Of a stretch of 64,000 bases of DNA, positions 1-7,992 are shown piece after piece; the stretch's first letter is position 1; each line of letters opens with the position of its first letter. The position numbers and the translations under genes were made by a program. The notes under the pieces are model-generated. The model was not told where the DNA came from. It made no database searches and was given only the letters and a program-made list of their open reading frames with translations. The DNA is from Bacillota bacterium (lineage in GTDB: Bacteria > Bacillota > Clostridia > Peptostreptococcales > Anaerovoracaceae): assembly GCA_017431785.1 (NCBI GenBank), contig JAFRKJ010000082.1, positions 1 to 64,000 on the forward strand. Direction: 5' to 3'.

Positions 1-69
1 AAAGACCGACCGGGGTTGGTCGATCCTTTGGCGTACTATCTGGGTTAATACTTGATTCTATACTGATGT

Positions 70-138
70 AGCGCCGTATACGAGACCCGTACGTACGGTG
101 CAACGGGAGGGTGAGAGGAAGCTCTCACTCTACCCTAT
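70..138 (+). ncRNA. Group II intron 3' end (domains V and VI)
   Basis: Domain V is seen at about 70-101: an AGC start, a lower helix GCGCCGTA (71-78) pairing with TACGGTGC (94-101), a short capped upper helix and a two-base bulge. Domain VI follows: GGG (105-107) pairs with CCC (133-135) and GTGAGAG (111-117) with CTCTCAC (122-128), with A132 left as the unpaired branch-point adenosine. Branch points lie 7-8 nt from the 3' splice site, so the intron should end near 138-140. The intron body and any reverse transcriptase lie left of the window. The exact 3' end is an estimate. Confidence 0.72.
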
Positions 139-173
139 TTACGTTATATTAATTAAACTTAAATACTATTATT

Positions 174-205
174 TTAAGAATCTGTTAAGACTTCCTCCGT
201 ATAAT
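174..205 (+). promoter_or_regulatory. Promoter of first permease with two 11-bp response-regulator repeats
   Basis: TTAAGA at 174 and again at 185 (11-bp spacing) is followed by a perfect -10 TATAAT at 200-205, 15 bp after the start of the second repeat. There is no good -35 hexamer; the repeats occupy its place, as in activator-dependent PhoB/PhoP-type promoters. The same arrangement precedes four other transcription units here. Confidence 0.62.
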
Positions 206-240
206 CACAACAATCAAGGGGTTTATCATAAGGAGGAAAA

Positions 241-1962
241 ATGGAAACGCAACAACTTCAGGGTATTGCGGGATTAAAGAAACATGACATCAAGGTTTCG
301 GGAATTGTGTTCATGCTCTACTGCCTTGTTGCGGCGGGAGCGTTCGGCATAGAAGAAATGATTCCCGAATCGGGACCCGGGATGACGCTTTTGCTTTTGT
401 GCATCTTCCCGATCATCTGGGCACTTCCGATCAGCAGTCTGGTCGCGGAATGCTCTTCGGTCATGCCGTCAGAAGGCGGCGTGTATGTATGGGTCAAGGA
501 AGCCTTCGGTGAATTCTGGGGATTTCAGGCCGGATGGTGGGCGACCGTATCGACCTATATCACGAATGGCGTCTACGTTGCGCTGGTTGCCGGCTATGTC
601 AGCCAGATGATACCCATGTCGCCTGTTGCCACGCAGGTCCTGAAAATCGGCATGATCGCGATCTTCACGATCGTCAATCTGCTTGGGCTGCGGGAAGTCG
701 GCAAGGTCAGCACGATCCTTTCGGTGCTGATCATTGCTGCTTTTGCGTTGGTCGCTGCCGTTGGCCTGATCAACTGGCAGACAAGTCCCGTGCAGCCGTT
801 TATCCCGGAAGACAGCACCGTGATTCAGGGAATCGGTGATGGCATCGCTGTCTGCATCTGGATGTACTGCGGATACGAATGCATTTCCAATATGGCTGGC
901 GAGGTCAAAAATCCGCAGGTCATCCCGAGGGGACTCAAGATCGCGATGCCGCTGGTCGCGCTGACCTATGTGCTGCCGACGCTCGGCGGTCTTGCGTCTC
1001 TTCCGGCAGGAACTTGGGAGAACTGGTCGACCAAAGGCGGATTCGGGTCGGACAACGTTGGCTATGCTACGATCCTGACACAGAATCTGGGTACGGCATG
1101 GGGATATGTGTTTCTCGTGATTGCCATCATCTCACAGTGCGCGATCTTCAACACCTATCTGGCGTCAGGATCCAGAGGCTTCTTCGTACTGGCGGACGAT
1201 CACCTCTGTCCCCAGTTCCTTGTGAGAGTCAGCAAAAACAGAGGCGTGCCGTATGTCGGCATTCTCTCACTTGCGATCGTAACATTTATTCTGGCGCAGT
1301 CCGATTTCAAGACACTTGTCTCAATGGAAGTCGTCTTCATGCTGGCGCTGTATATCATTCTGCCGATTGCATTTATCAAGCTTCGGAAGAAGCTGCCGAT
1401 CGAAGAGAGAGCGAAACGCAACCTGTACTGGATCAAAGGTGGAAATGGCGTTCTCGTTTACTTCTGCGGTTTTCCGATCGCGATCGCAATCATTGCGCTT
1501 CTGGTCGACGGCACGGACTATCTTGCCACCGGCCTGATGGCTCTTTGCTCCGGTCCGGTCGCATACATCATCTTCCGCAAAACCTGCGGAGGCCTGGCGG
1601 TCAACGACCCGGAAGGGAACCCATCCAACGGCTTCGGCATTGCTGTCGGCGACACGGTCCGCATCGGCGTCTTCGCGATCTGCGCAGGCGTACTTGCCTT
1701 CTTCGGGCAGTTCTGGCTGAGATGGTACGAAGGACCGAATTACGGCGACTGGGAACCATCGGATTATAAAGTGTTCCAGGACTGCATTCCGCAGGTCCAG
1801 AACTGGCTGGCGATCGGCGGTGCGATTTGCATCATATTGGGCATTGTGCTTTATTTTGTTGGCAGGAAAAAAGACGCCCCGCTTCCGGAGAAGAAACTGG
1901 ATGTCGGAGAAGTGCTGAACAAATATCTGATGGAAGAAAAGACAGAGACATTCTTTGATTAG
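241..1962 (+). CDS. APC-superfamily amino acid permease
   Basis: A 573-residue integral membrane protein with about 12-14 hydrophobic segments, expected to move amino acids across the cytoplasmic membrane by proton symport or exchange. Support includes the N-terminal segment GIVFMLYCLVAAGAFGIEEM with the small-residue bend typical of APC helix 1, the helix-2/3 motif PSEGGVYVWVKEAFG and the EVKNPQVIPRG loop. It most resembles the glutamate/GABA-type exchanger branch; the substrate cannot be fixed from sequence. The start is an ATG behind AAGGAGG. It is monocistronic, 6 bp from the convergent cotH-like gene, and driven by the response-regulator-type promoter at 174-205. A second APC permease lies at 12823. 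Confidence 0.9.
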   Translation: METQQLQGIAGLKKHDIKVSGIVFMLYCLVAAGAFGIEEMIPESGPGMTLLLLCIFPIIWALPISSLVAECSSVMPSEGGVYVWVKEAFGEFWGFQAGWWATVSTYITNGVYVALVAGYVSQMIPMSPVATQVLKIGMIAIFTIVNLLGLREVGKVSTILSVLIIAAFALVAAVGLINWQTSPVQPFIPEDSTVIQGIGDGIAVCIWMYCGYECISNMAGEVKNPQVIPRGLKIAMPLVALTYVLPTLGGLASLPAGTWENWSTKGGFGSDNVGYATILTQNLGTAWGYVFLVIAIISQCAIFNTYLASGSRGFFVLADDHLCPQFLVRVSKNRGVPYVGILSLAIVTFILAQSDFKTLVSMEVVFMLALYIILPIAFIKLRKKLPIEERAKRNLYWIKGGNGVLVYFCGFPIAIAIIALLVDGTDYLATGLMALCSGPVAYIIFRKTCGGLAVNDPEGNPSNGFGIAVGDTVRIGVFAICAGVLAFFGQFWLRWYEGPNYGDWEPSDYKVFQDCIPQVQNWLAIGGAICIILGIVLYFVGRKKDAPLPEKKLDVGEVLNKYLMEEKTETFFD

Positions 1963-1968
1963 ACACAC

Positions 1969-3714
1969 TCACATGCGCCGTCTGTGGTATGCAAGAGCGG
2001 CTGCGAGGGCAGCAAGGAGGGCGGTCAGATACAACGCGTACATCAACGCGTTCTGTCTGATTGCCTTTTTCTTTGACACATTCTGCTGTTGAACCCATTC
2101 ATTCATCATACTTTCCCAGTCCTCCTCAGACATTTCGTCCCATTCTGCTTCGTCTGTTTCAGACCCGTTTTCCATGTCTTCCTCCAGACTGTCACCGCCC
2201 ATTACCGAGAGGTCGATGCGGCCGGCATCGATCAGCAGCTCCGGATGTTTTTGCTGTTCCTCTTTGGTGGAGGGGATGCTGCCGTCCAGCTGACCTTTGA
2301 TGCTTTTGCCGCGCAGTTTGACAGCCTGCTGCAGCATTTTCGCTGCTTTATCATAGGCGCCGTAGGAATAGAGGGCGTTTGGGTCGTTCTTCACAAGATC
2401 ATCGATCTGCGCGCGCGTGCGGTTGTAGAACAGATCGAAACCGCCGCCAAGAACGTATCCCTCGATCAGGCTGCGGAAGTTCCGGTGATACAGTTCCCGG
2501 TATTCCTTCGCCTGCAGCAGACCGTCAAAGAAAGAAGTGCGCATCCAGAAATCATCAATCGGATGATTGATCATATTGCTGGCAGTTTCAGTCGTATCCA
2601 TGGAAACTGCACCATTCAAATCCCAGGATTCCATTTCATAGGCGCCGAAACAAAGATTGTAATCCCATGGGATGAGATTCAGTCTGCTATCTGTTTCGTA
2701 GAGGTAATAATTATGGGCTCCGTCCCCGCTCAGACTGTCATTGTTCACAGAGAACTGGTGTGCAACCATGTACCGGAGAACATTATCTGTGTCAATGTTG
2801 GAATCCATCCTTTTCTTTTCGCTGATGTTTTTCAGCGCTGCGATCACACGTCTGTGATCTTCGTCTGTTGTCTTGCTGATCTGGCAGGGGAAAATGCCCC
2901 AGTAGCTTTCCGGATCGTCATCGATATATTTCAGTTCGGCGCCGCCTTCTTCAATGCCTTCCTCGAACATATCATCTTCTGCAAAGTCTTCCCACATCAT
3001 GTCCGCATCTTCGGCCAGTCCCATATCTTCTTCCGGCCAATCTTCTTCCAGTTCTTCATCTCCGGCTGCGGAGCTGCCGGGTTTGTACAATGCCCCGTGC
3101 TGCGTACCGTAGTTTCTGCGCAGGAATGAATCGTCCACTGCCTCAAGGGCCAGATACACGCCCCAGTATTCGCCGTTCAGGCTGATTTTGGCGTAATTCC
3201 AGAGAGGCGCATCCGCATCCAGATAGCGGAACATATCGTAGACCATAGCCTCCTTCATGTTGGTAATGTCGCCGTAGTTGTTGTTCAGACAGAGTTTGTC
3301 CAGTCCCCAGCATTTCTGACCGTCTGTGTATTTGTCAAACTTCAGCTTGAAACTGTACCTGTTGCAGTCAGGAGATTCGGCGATGCTGCTGAGACTGCTG
3401 TCGCCCTTCGGACGGATCCCGACGTTATAGAATCTTGTGCCGTTCACAATGACGTCGCAGTTTTGCCATTTCTTCTCCATTGCGGTATCAAGCATTTCAT
3501 TCCATTTGTCCTGGTCCATGATGATATCAACAGACATGAGGTGATCAGGGTCAAAAAGCTTCTGCTCATATTCGGTTGCTACGCCCCTTTCATCCTGACC
3601 CGGGGCAGTGTCCTTTGCTTTTTCCTGACCGACGATCATGAAAACAAGGCATACGATCACAGCTGCCGCCATAAGGAGGATGATGATTTTGTCGATGTGT
3701 TTTGAAGTAATCAT
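1969..3714 (-). CDS. CotH-family protein (membrane-anchored, acidic)
   Basis: A 581-residue protein of the CotH family, atypical protein kinases first known from spore coat. There is one N-terminal membrane segment (about residues 8-28), a CotH core containing GIRPKGDSS, the LNNNYGD-NMKEAMVYDMFR block, EAVDDSFLRRNYG and the late acidic motif PWDYNLCFG, and a second hydrophobic segment close to the C-terminus before a basic tail. Two strongly acidic inserts (about residues 225-265 and 505-540) are unusual. It is the last gene of the leftward MATE/VTC/DUF4956/cotH operon. The VTC-DUF4956-CotH trio recurs in Firmicutes and is taken to act at the cell envelope; the true substrate is unknown. Confidence 0.85.
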   Translation of the reverse strand: MITSKHIDKIIILLMAAAVIVCLVFMIVGQEKAKDTAPGQDERGVATEYEQKLFDPDHLMSVDIIMDQDKWNEMLDTAMEKKWQNCDVIVNGTRFYNVGIRPKGDSSLSSIAESPDCNRYSFKLKFDKYTDGQKCWGLDKLCLNNNYGDITNMKEAMVYDMFRYLDADAPLWNYAKISLNGEYWGVYLALEAVDDSFLRRNYGTQHGALYKPGSSAAGDEELEEDWPEEDMGLAEDADMMWEDFAEDDMFEEGIEEGGAELKYIDDDPESYWGIFPCQISKTTDEDHRRVIAALKNISEKKRMDSNIDTDNVLRYMVAHQFSVNNDSLSGDGAHNYYLYETDSRLNLIPWDYNLCFGAYEMESWDLNGAVSMDTTETASNMINHPIDDFWMRTSFFDGLLQAKEYRELYHRNFRSLIEGYVLGGGFDLFYNRTRAQIDDLVKNDPNALYSYGAYDKAAKMLQQAVKLRGKSIKGQLDGSIPSTKEEQQKHPELLIDAGRIDLSVMGGDSLEEDMENGSETDEAEWDEMSEEDWESMMNEWVQQQNVSKKKAIRQNALMYALYLTALLAALAAALAYHRRRM

Positions 3715-3725
3715 CTGGTTACCCC

Positions 3726-4397
3726 TTACGACATGTATTCACCGTTATAGCTTACCAGCACGGCGCTGCTTACGCCTTCGATTTCATAAAGATCCTGCAC
3801 GAAACCGGTGTCCTGATTCTTGATCCGGATCTCGGCCGTAAGTTCCGTCCCGCCGGCGGTGACACTTTTTGTTTTGACGACAAAGCGTTCGACCAGATTC
3901 TGAAGTGAAGCGAGAGCCTTCTCTTCTGCGGTCTTGTCAGACAGGGTCAGGACAATGATATATGGATTCATATGGACCTTCCGGTTAGAAAAAACAAGAA
4001 GCGCCGCGCCGATGATAACCGATCCGAGCACGGCCAGAGGGACCATGCCTGCGCCGATCACAATACCGGCAGCCAGACTCCAGAAGAGGTAAACGATTTC
4101 GAGAGGGTCCTTGATCGCCGCGCGGAAGCGGACGATGGACAGCGCGCCGACCATACCGAGCGACAGGACGACGTTCGACGAAACTGCCATGATGACCATC
4201 GTCGTCACCATGGTAAGCCCCGGCAGGGTGATCGCCAGACCTGCGGAATACATCACCCCGGAAAAGGTTTTCTTGTAGACCAGAAATACAAACAGCCCTA
4301 AGACGATCGCGAAGAGCATATTGATTGCCATGTCTGTAACCGAAAAAGATTTCACGTTCTCCAGAAAACTGGATTTAAAAATGTCATTGAATGTCAT
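3726..4397 (-). CDS. DUF4956 membrane protein
   Basis: A 223-residue protein of the DUF4956 family: about four membrane segments, the conserved cytoplasmic-loop signature LSLGMVGALSIVRFRAAIKDP, then a soluble C-terminal domain of about 90 residues. The start at 4397 is chosen because AAGGAG lies 8 nt upstream; an upstream in-frame extension of 38 residues is basic, runs into the VTC gene and lacks a ribosome site. It lies between the VTC gene (37 bp gap) and cotH (11 bp gap). DUF4956 proteins nearly always sit beside VTC-domain proteins and are presumed membrane partners; biochemical function is unknown. Confidence 0.85.
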   Translation of the reverse strand: MTFNDIFKSSFLENVKSFSVTDMAINMLFAIVLGLFVFLVYKKTFSGVMYSAGLAITLPGLTMVTTMVIMAVSSNVVLSLGMVGALSIVRFRAAIKDPLEIVYLFWSLAAGIVIGAGMVPLAVLGSVIIGAALLVFSNRKVHMNPYIIVLTLSDKTAEEKALASLQNLVERFVVKTKSVTAGGTELTAEIRIKNQDTGFVQDLYEIEGVSSAVLVSYNGEYMS

Positions 4398-4434
4398 AAG
4401 TTTTCTCCTTATATCTTTAAATTCAGTAATTTGT

Positions 4435-5127
4435 TTATCCGAAACGCCGGCAGACGACGTACTTGGAAAACGCCGTCTGGCGCGGTCTGCCGATTTGAAG
4501 GAGCATATCAATGATCTCCGGAAGAAACGCGTCGTATTTGACTTCCATGATCATATGTCCGGGCTCCATGCGGATGTCGATATCTGTCAGATAATCGCCT
4601 GCACAGAATGGATGATACAGCGAGCTGCGCAGATCCGAGTCAAAGGTCACCCGCACGTTGCCGGGCGCATAGATGAATGGCTCCCGCAGATAAGAAACGC
4701 AGACCTTGGGCCGGAGCAGCTGCGTCTGTTCCTTGAGGTACAGCTCGCGGATCAAGGTGTTCCCGTGATCCTTCATCCACGCGATGTCGCCGCGGAGAAT
4801 CGTTTGAAACTCTGATTCCGTCAGCGGTGCGCTGAACTTCTGGCACAGGCTGTTTTCTTTCATCTTTTTTTCCAGTTTGATGACGGAGAAATCATCGTTG
4901 TACCAACGGAGCCGGAACTTCTCTCTCCTGGATACGCCGGATAGCTTTTCCCGGACGGCTTTGTCCGTGAAATTATCGAAGTAGATGCTGTGAATCCGGT
5001 ATCTGCCGCCTTCCCCTGCGTGGGGATCCCGTTGCATCACGGCCTTCAGCCGCGGAAGCAACTGAAGATACTCTGCGAAGGTGATGTCGTATTTGAGTTC
5101 ATGCCGGAAATGAGGTTTTTGCTTCAT
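4435..5127 (-). CDS. VTC-domain protein (polyphosphate polymerase-like)
   Basis: A 230-residue single VTC domain. In yeast Vtc4 this tunnel-shaped fold makes polyphosphate from ATP. The conserved basic and acidic tunnel residues are visible: RHELKYDI at the N-terminus, YRIHSIYFDN, REKFRLRWY, IKLEKK, VTFDSDLR and the late MEVKYD. The start codon overlaps the end of the upstream MATE gene by 4 bp (ATGA), so the two are translationally coupled. Together with DUF4956 and CotH it probably forms an envelope module that makes or uses an anionic polymer. Whether it makes polyphosphate or only binds it cannot be told here. Confidence 0.85.
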   Translation of the reverse strand: MKQKPHFRHELKYDITFAEYLQLLPRLKAVMQRDPHAGEGGRYRIHSIYFDNFTDKAVREKLSGVSRREKFRLRWYNDDFSVIKLEKKMKENSLCQKFSAPLTESEFQTILRGDIAWMKDHGNTLIRELYLKEQTQLLRPKVCVSYLREPFIYAPGNVRVTFDSDLRSSLYHPFCAGDYLTDIDIRMEPGHMIMEVKYDAFLPEIIDMLLQIGRPRQTAFSKYVVCRRFG

Positions 5128-6482
5128 ATGCCAATATCCTCCTTAGGATTTAGTTTCGACCGCAGGGCTCTGGCCAGAAGCAATGTCACGACACCGCTGG
5201 CAAGAGCCGAGACTGGCGCCATCAGCCATACGCCGTTCAGATCCCATATCGCCGTCAGGATGAAGAGAAACGCGACAGGGAACACGAGCGTTCCGAAGAC
5301 AGACACCGTCAGAGATCTGCCGGGCATATCGAGTGCCGTGAACAGAGAGGAGAAACAGGTGTCGATCCATCCGACCAGATAGGAAAAAGCGAATATCCGA
5401 ACGGCTGTCACGCTCATCGACAGCAGCGCCGTGTCACCCGGCTTGATAAAGATCTTCGCCAGGGAAGGACCCGCCAGGAACATAAGAAGAAATGCTGCGG
5501 CAGAGAGGATCATGGTGACAAGCAGAATAATTTTGAATATTTCCCGCACCCGGTCTGTTGCCTTTGCGCCGTAGCAGTAGCTGATCGCGGGTTGCAGCGC
5601 ATCGCTGACTTCGAATGTGATCATGCCGATGATCTCGTCCACATACATCACGATAGAAAACGCAGCGACCGCCGTCGTTCCTCCAAACCGCAGAAGGAAC
5701 AGATTCATCACAACGCTCATGATAGATGTCGCGATACTGTCAAAGAAGTCGCTGGAGCCGTTGGCGACGATACGGAAAAACTGTGAGCCGGGAATGTTCC
5801 CCTTCGTGTAATAGAGGTCCATATGCTTGCCTGCAAACAGCGCCAGTGTCACGACCGACCCGAACACGATGGACAGGCAACTTGCGGCAGCTGCGGCCCT
5901 CACGCCCTGATGCAAAAGCACTATTACCACAAACGTCAGTCCCACATTGATAAACTGTGAGGAAATGTTGATGATCATGCTGAGCTTCTGTCGGCCGCAG
6001 ACCCGCAGGAAGTTGTCCGTAGCGAAGTAGACCGGGACCAGCGGACCGAAGAGCGCGAACACTTTCAGATAGTCCGTTCCCATCTGAATCGCTTCGGCGG
6101 TCGCTCCCGGTGCGATCAGCGTAACGAACTGCCTGGCGAAAAAGAAACCCAGCACGCTGATCACACACGAAAAAAGAAGGATAAACTTCACGGAAAAAGA
6201 GAACACCCTGGAGGCTTCTTCCCGCTTCTGTTTGCCTAGCAGAATGGATATATTAACGCTCGCGCCGGTTGCGATCATGTTGGAGATAGCTTCCACGATC
6301 ATGATGATCGGCATGATCAGATTCACTGCAGCCAGAGCGCTTTCTCCCAGAAATCTGCCGACGAATATCCCATCGACAACGGAATAAAGCGCACCAAATA
6401 CCGCGGTGATCACAGCAGGCACAACGCATTTTATAAACAGCTTCCTTGTCGGAAGCTCAATGAACATATTTGAATTCATCAA
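5124..6482 (-). CDS. MATE-family efflux transporter
   Basis: A 452-residue protein with about 12 hydrophobic segments in two similar halves and the MATE signatures PAVITAVFGALYSVVDGIF, NMIATGASVNISILLGKQKREEA and GMITFEVSDALQPAISYCYGAK. It is expected to export drugs or cationic metabolites in exchange for Na+ or H+. Two starts are possible: TTG at 6482 and ATG at 6479; AGGAGG lies 11 nt before the TTG. It is the first gene of the MATE/VTC/DUF4956/cotH operon. A leader of about 160 nt with a terminator-like hairpin lies upstream, and the promoter carries the shared 11-bp repeats. Confidence 0.9.
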   Translation of the reverse strand: MMNSNMFIELPTRKLFIKCVVPAVITAVFGALYSVVDGIFVGRFLGESALAAVNLIMPIIMIVEAISNMIATGASVNISILLGKQKREEASRVFSFSVKFILLFSCVISVLGFFFARQFVTLIAPGATAEAIQMGTDYLKVFALFGPLVPVYFATDNFLRVCGRQKLSMIINISSQFINVGLTFVVIVLLHQGVRAAAAASCLSIVFGSVVTLALFAGKHMDLYYTKGNIPGSQFFRIVANGSSDFFDSIATSIMSVVMNLFLLRFGGTTAVAAFSIVMYVDEIIGMITFEVSDALQPAISYCYGAKATDRVREIFKIILLVTMILSAAAFLLMFLAGPSLAKIFIKPGDTALLSMSVTAVRIFAFSYLVGWIDTCFSSLFTALDMPGRSLTVSVFGTLVFPVAFLFILTAIWDLNGVWLMAPVSALASGVVTLLLARALRSKLNPKEDIGI

Positions 6483-6519
6483 TAGATTTTGTTCCTCCTG
6501 ACTCCCATTAATATCCCTT

Positions 6520-6565
6520 AAAAAAACCCGGTTTTCCGCAACTGAAAATCGTTACGTAAAAACCG
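6520..6565 (-). terminator. Attenuator-like terminator in the MATE leader
   Basis: Read leftward, CGGTTTT (565-559 of the 6000s) pairs with AAAACCG (535-529) across a 23-nt loop, and seven U residues follow (6526-6520). It lies inside the leader, before the MATE ribosome site. A small hairpin CGAG-TGCG-CTCG overlaps the 5' arm and could act as an alternative pairing. This suggests conditional termination; the leader matches no riboswitch class I can name. Confidence 0.5.
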
Positions 6566-6647
6566 AGCGCACTCGACACCTTATCCAACGTGTGTGCTAC
6601 GGCACACTGTCCTCCGCTGACCTATTCAAATCTTCAATGCTGATTGT

Positions 6648-6690
6648 ACTATAACGCGTAGTCCTTAACAATATGCAAACAAGACATTAA
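6648..6690 (-). promoter_or_regulatory. Promoter of the MATE-VTC-DUF4956-cotH operon
   Basis: On the minus strand, TTAATG (6690), TTTGCA (6679) and TTAAGG (6668) lie at exact 11-bp spacing, and TATAGT (6653-6648) begins 15 bp after the last repeat starts. There is no independent -35. The geometry equals that of the permease, TVP38 and nhaC promoters. Confidence 0.58.
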
Positions 6691-6711
6691 GAATAATGAA
6701 TAAATATTTGA

Positions 6712-6743
6712 TTAAGGAACGTTTAATACTCCTCTCTTATAAT
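6712..6743 (+). promoter_or_regulatory. Promoter of the TVP38-pssA-psd operon
   Basis: TTAAGG at 6712 and TTTAAT (TTAATA at 6723) form an 11-bp direct repeat, with a perfect TATAAT at 6738-6743 starting 15 bp after the second repeat. The nearest classical -35 (TTGATT, 6708) is 24 bp away, too far for normal use. Transcription would start near 6750, right at the annotated ATG. Confidence 0.58.
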
Positions 6744-6750
6744 CGGGAGC

Positions 6751-7335
6751 ATGGTTCAGAACGAATACAACATGGCGGACAAGAGAATAAAGGCGTTCAT
6801 ACTGCTGGCACTGATCATCGGTATGATGATTCTGGTAAAGCATCTGATGGGTCAGCATTTCTCCTCTGTCGAGGATCTGCGTCAGTATATGAGAGGACTC
6901 GGGATACTTGCACCTGTGTTTCTTGCAGTTTTTCAGGCGTTTCAGGTGGTTGTACCGGTCGTGCCGGGTTATCTCGGTTGCGCGGCGGGCGCGGTCGCCT
7001 TCGGAACGCCGATCGGGTTCGCGTGCAATTACATCGGCATCAGCGCAGGATCGATCATCGCGTATTTCCTCGCTAGGAGGTATGGGCTTCCGATCGTTCT
7101 GATGATGTTTTCGCAAAAGCAATACGACAAATGGGAAGAGAAGATTAGAGGGAAAAAATCATATGATGTTTTTTTATTTGTTGCGACTTTGCTGCCTATG
7201 TTTCCGGATGATTTCCTGTGTTATTTTTCCGGTTTGATCAAGATGGATGCGAAAAGGTTCATCTGGATCATCATTCTCGGCAAGCCCTGGTGCATCCTGG
7301 CATACAGCATTGTCTTCGGTCTGATTGGTTCATAA
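6751..7335 (+). CDS. TVP38/TMEM64 (VTT-domain) membrane protein
   Basis: A 194-residue DedA-superfamily membrane protein of the TVP38/TMEM64 type. The VTT core is visible as PVVPGYLGCAAGAVAFGTPIGFACNYIGISAGSIIAYFLARRYG and the later LPMFPDDFLCYFSGL helix-loop. Relatives act in lipid scrambling and transport of lipid carriers. It leads an operon with pssA and psd (15 bp gap), which fits a phospholipid role. The start is uncertain: ATG 6751 has no convincing ribosome site and coincides with the predicted transcription start (possible leaderless mRNA); ATG 6772, giving MADKRIKAF, is the alternative. Confidence 0.85.
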   Translation: MVQNEYNMADKRIKAFILLALIIGMMILVKHLMGQHFSSVEDLRQYMRGLGILAPVFLAVFQAFQVVVPVVPGYLGCAAGAVAFGTPIGFACNYIGISAGSIIAYFLARRYGLPIVLMMFSQKQYDKWEEKIRGKKSYDVFLFVATLLPMFPDDFLCYFSGLIKMDAKRFIWIIILGKPWCILAYSIVFGLIGS

Positions 7336-7350
7336 AGAAAGAGAGAAAAA

Positions 7351-7992
7351 ATGGAACGAAAAACGATAGGCTATTACGATTACACGGTCATTCTGACATA
7401 CTGCGGCATGCTGACTGCGGTCGCAGGCATTTTCCTGTCGCTTCACGAGGATTACTGGAGCGCGATCCTGTGCCTGATGGCAGCAGGCGTATGCGATATC
7501 TTCGATGGGGCGATCGCATCGACAAAAGATCGCACCAGAAGTGAGAAAGACTTTGGGATTCAGATCGATTCTCTGAGTGATCTGATCAGTTTTGGCGTAC
7601 TGCCTGCTGTATTAGTTTATATGATCACAGGACAAAGTCCCGCAGCAGGTATCATTTGCGCAGGATATGTGCTTTGTGCGCTGATTCGGCTTGCCTATTT
7701 CAATGTGCTGGAGGAAGAACGGCAAAGGGTCAGTACGGAGCGGAGAAAAATCTATCTGGGACTTCCGGTTACGGCAGCAGCGGCGCTTCTGCCGATCGCA
7801 TATCTGTTCTTACATTACGACCTGGTGACACGCAGCGCGCTGTTTCCGGTCACGCTGATCATGCTAGGGACAGGATTTCTCACACCGTTTGAGATCAGAA
7901 AGCCCGCGATCCTAGGGAAAATAGCGATTGGCACTGTTGCCTTCTTAGAGATGGCAGCCATGTTCCTCGGCATGGGGTGGGATGTAATATGA
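7351..7992 (+). CDS. pssA: CDP-diacylglycerol-serine O-phosphatidyltransferase
   Basis: A 213-residue CDP-alcohol phosphatidyltransferase expected to make phosphatidylserine from CDP-diacylglycerol and serine at the membrane. The family signature is present as DGAIAS....FGIQIDSLSD: the first Asp pair and both late Asp residues are intact. However, the Arg usually following DGxxA is Ser, and the spacing to the Gly is 11 residues instead of 7-8. AGCFG-type segments and about six hydrophobic helices follow. Identity as a PS synthase rather than a PG-phosphate synthase rests on LSDLISFG and on the adjacent decarboxylase gene, whose ATG overlaps this stop codon. Confidence 0.88.
   Translation: MERKTIGYYDYTVILTYCGMLTAVAGIFLSLHEDYWSAILCLMAAGVCDIFDGAIASTKDRTRSEKDFGIQIDSLSDLISFGVLPAVLVYMITGQSPAAGIICAGYVLCALIRLAYFNVLEEERQRVSTERRKIYLGLPVTAAAALLPIAYLFLHYDLVTRSALFPVTLIMLGTGFLTPFEIRKPAILGKIAIGTVAFLEMAAMFLGMGWDVI

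Noticed and set aside
2089..3129. 346-codon ORF opposite the CotH gene
   Set aside because: Phe/His/Val-rich shadow of an acidic gene; no ribosome site.
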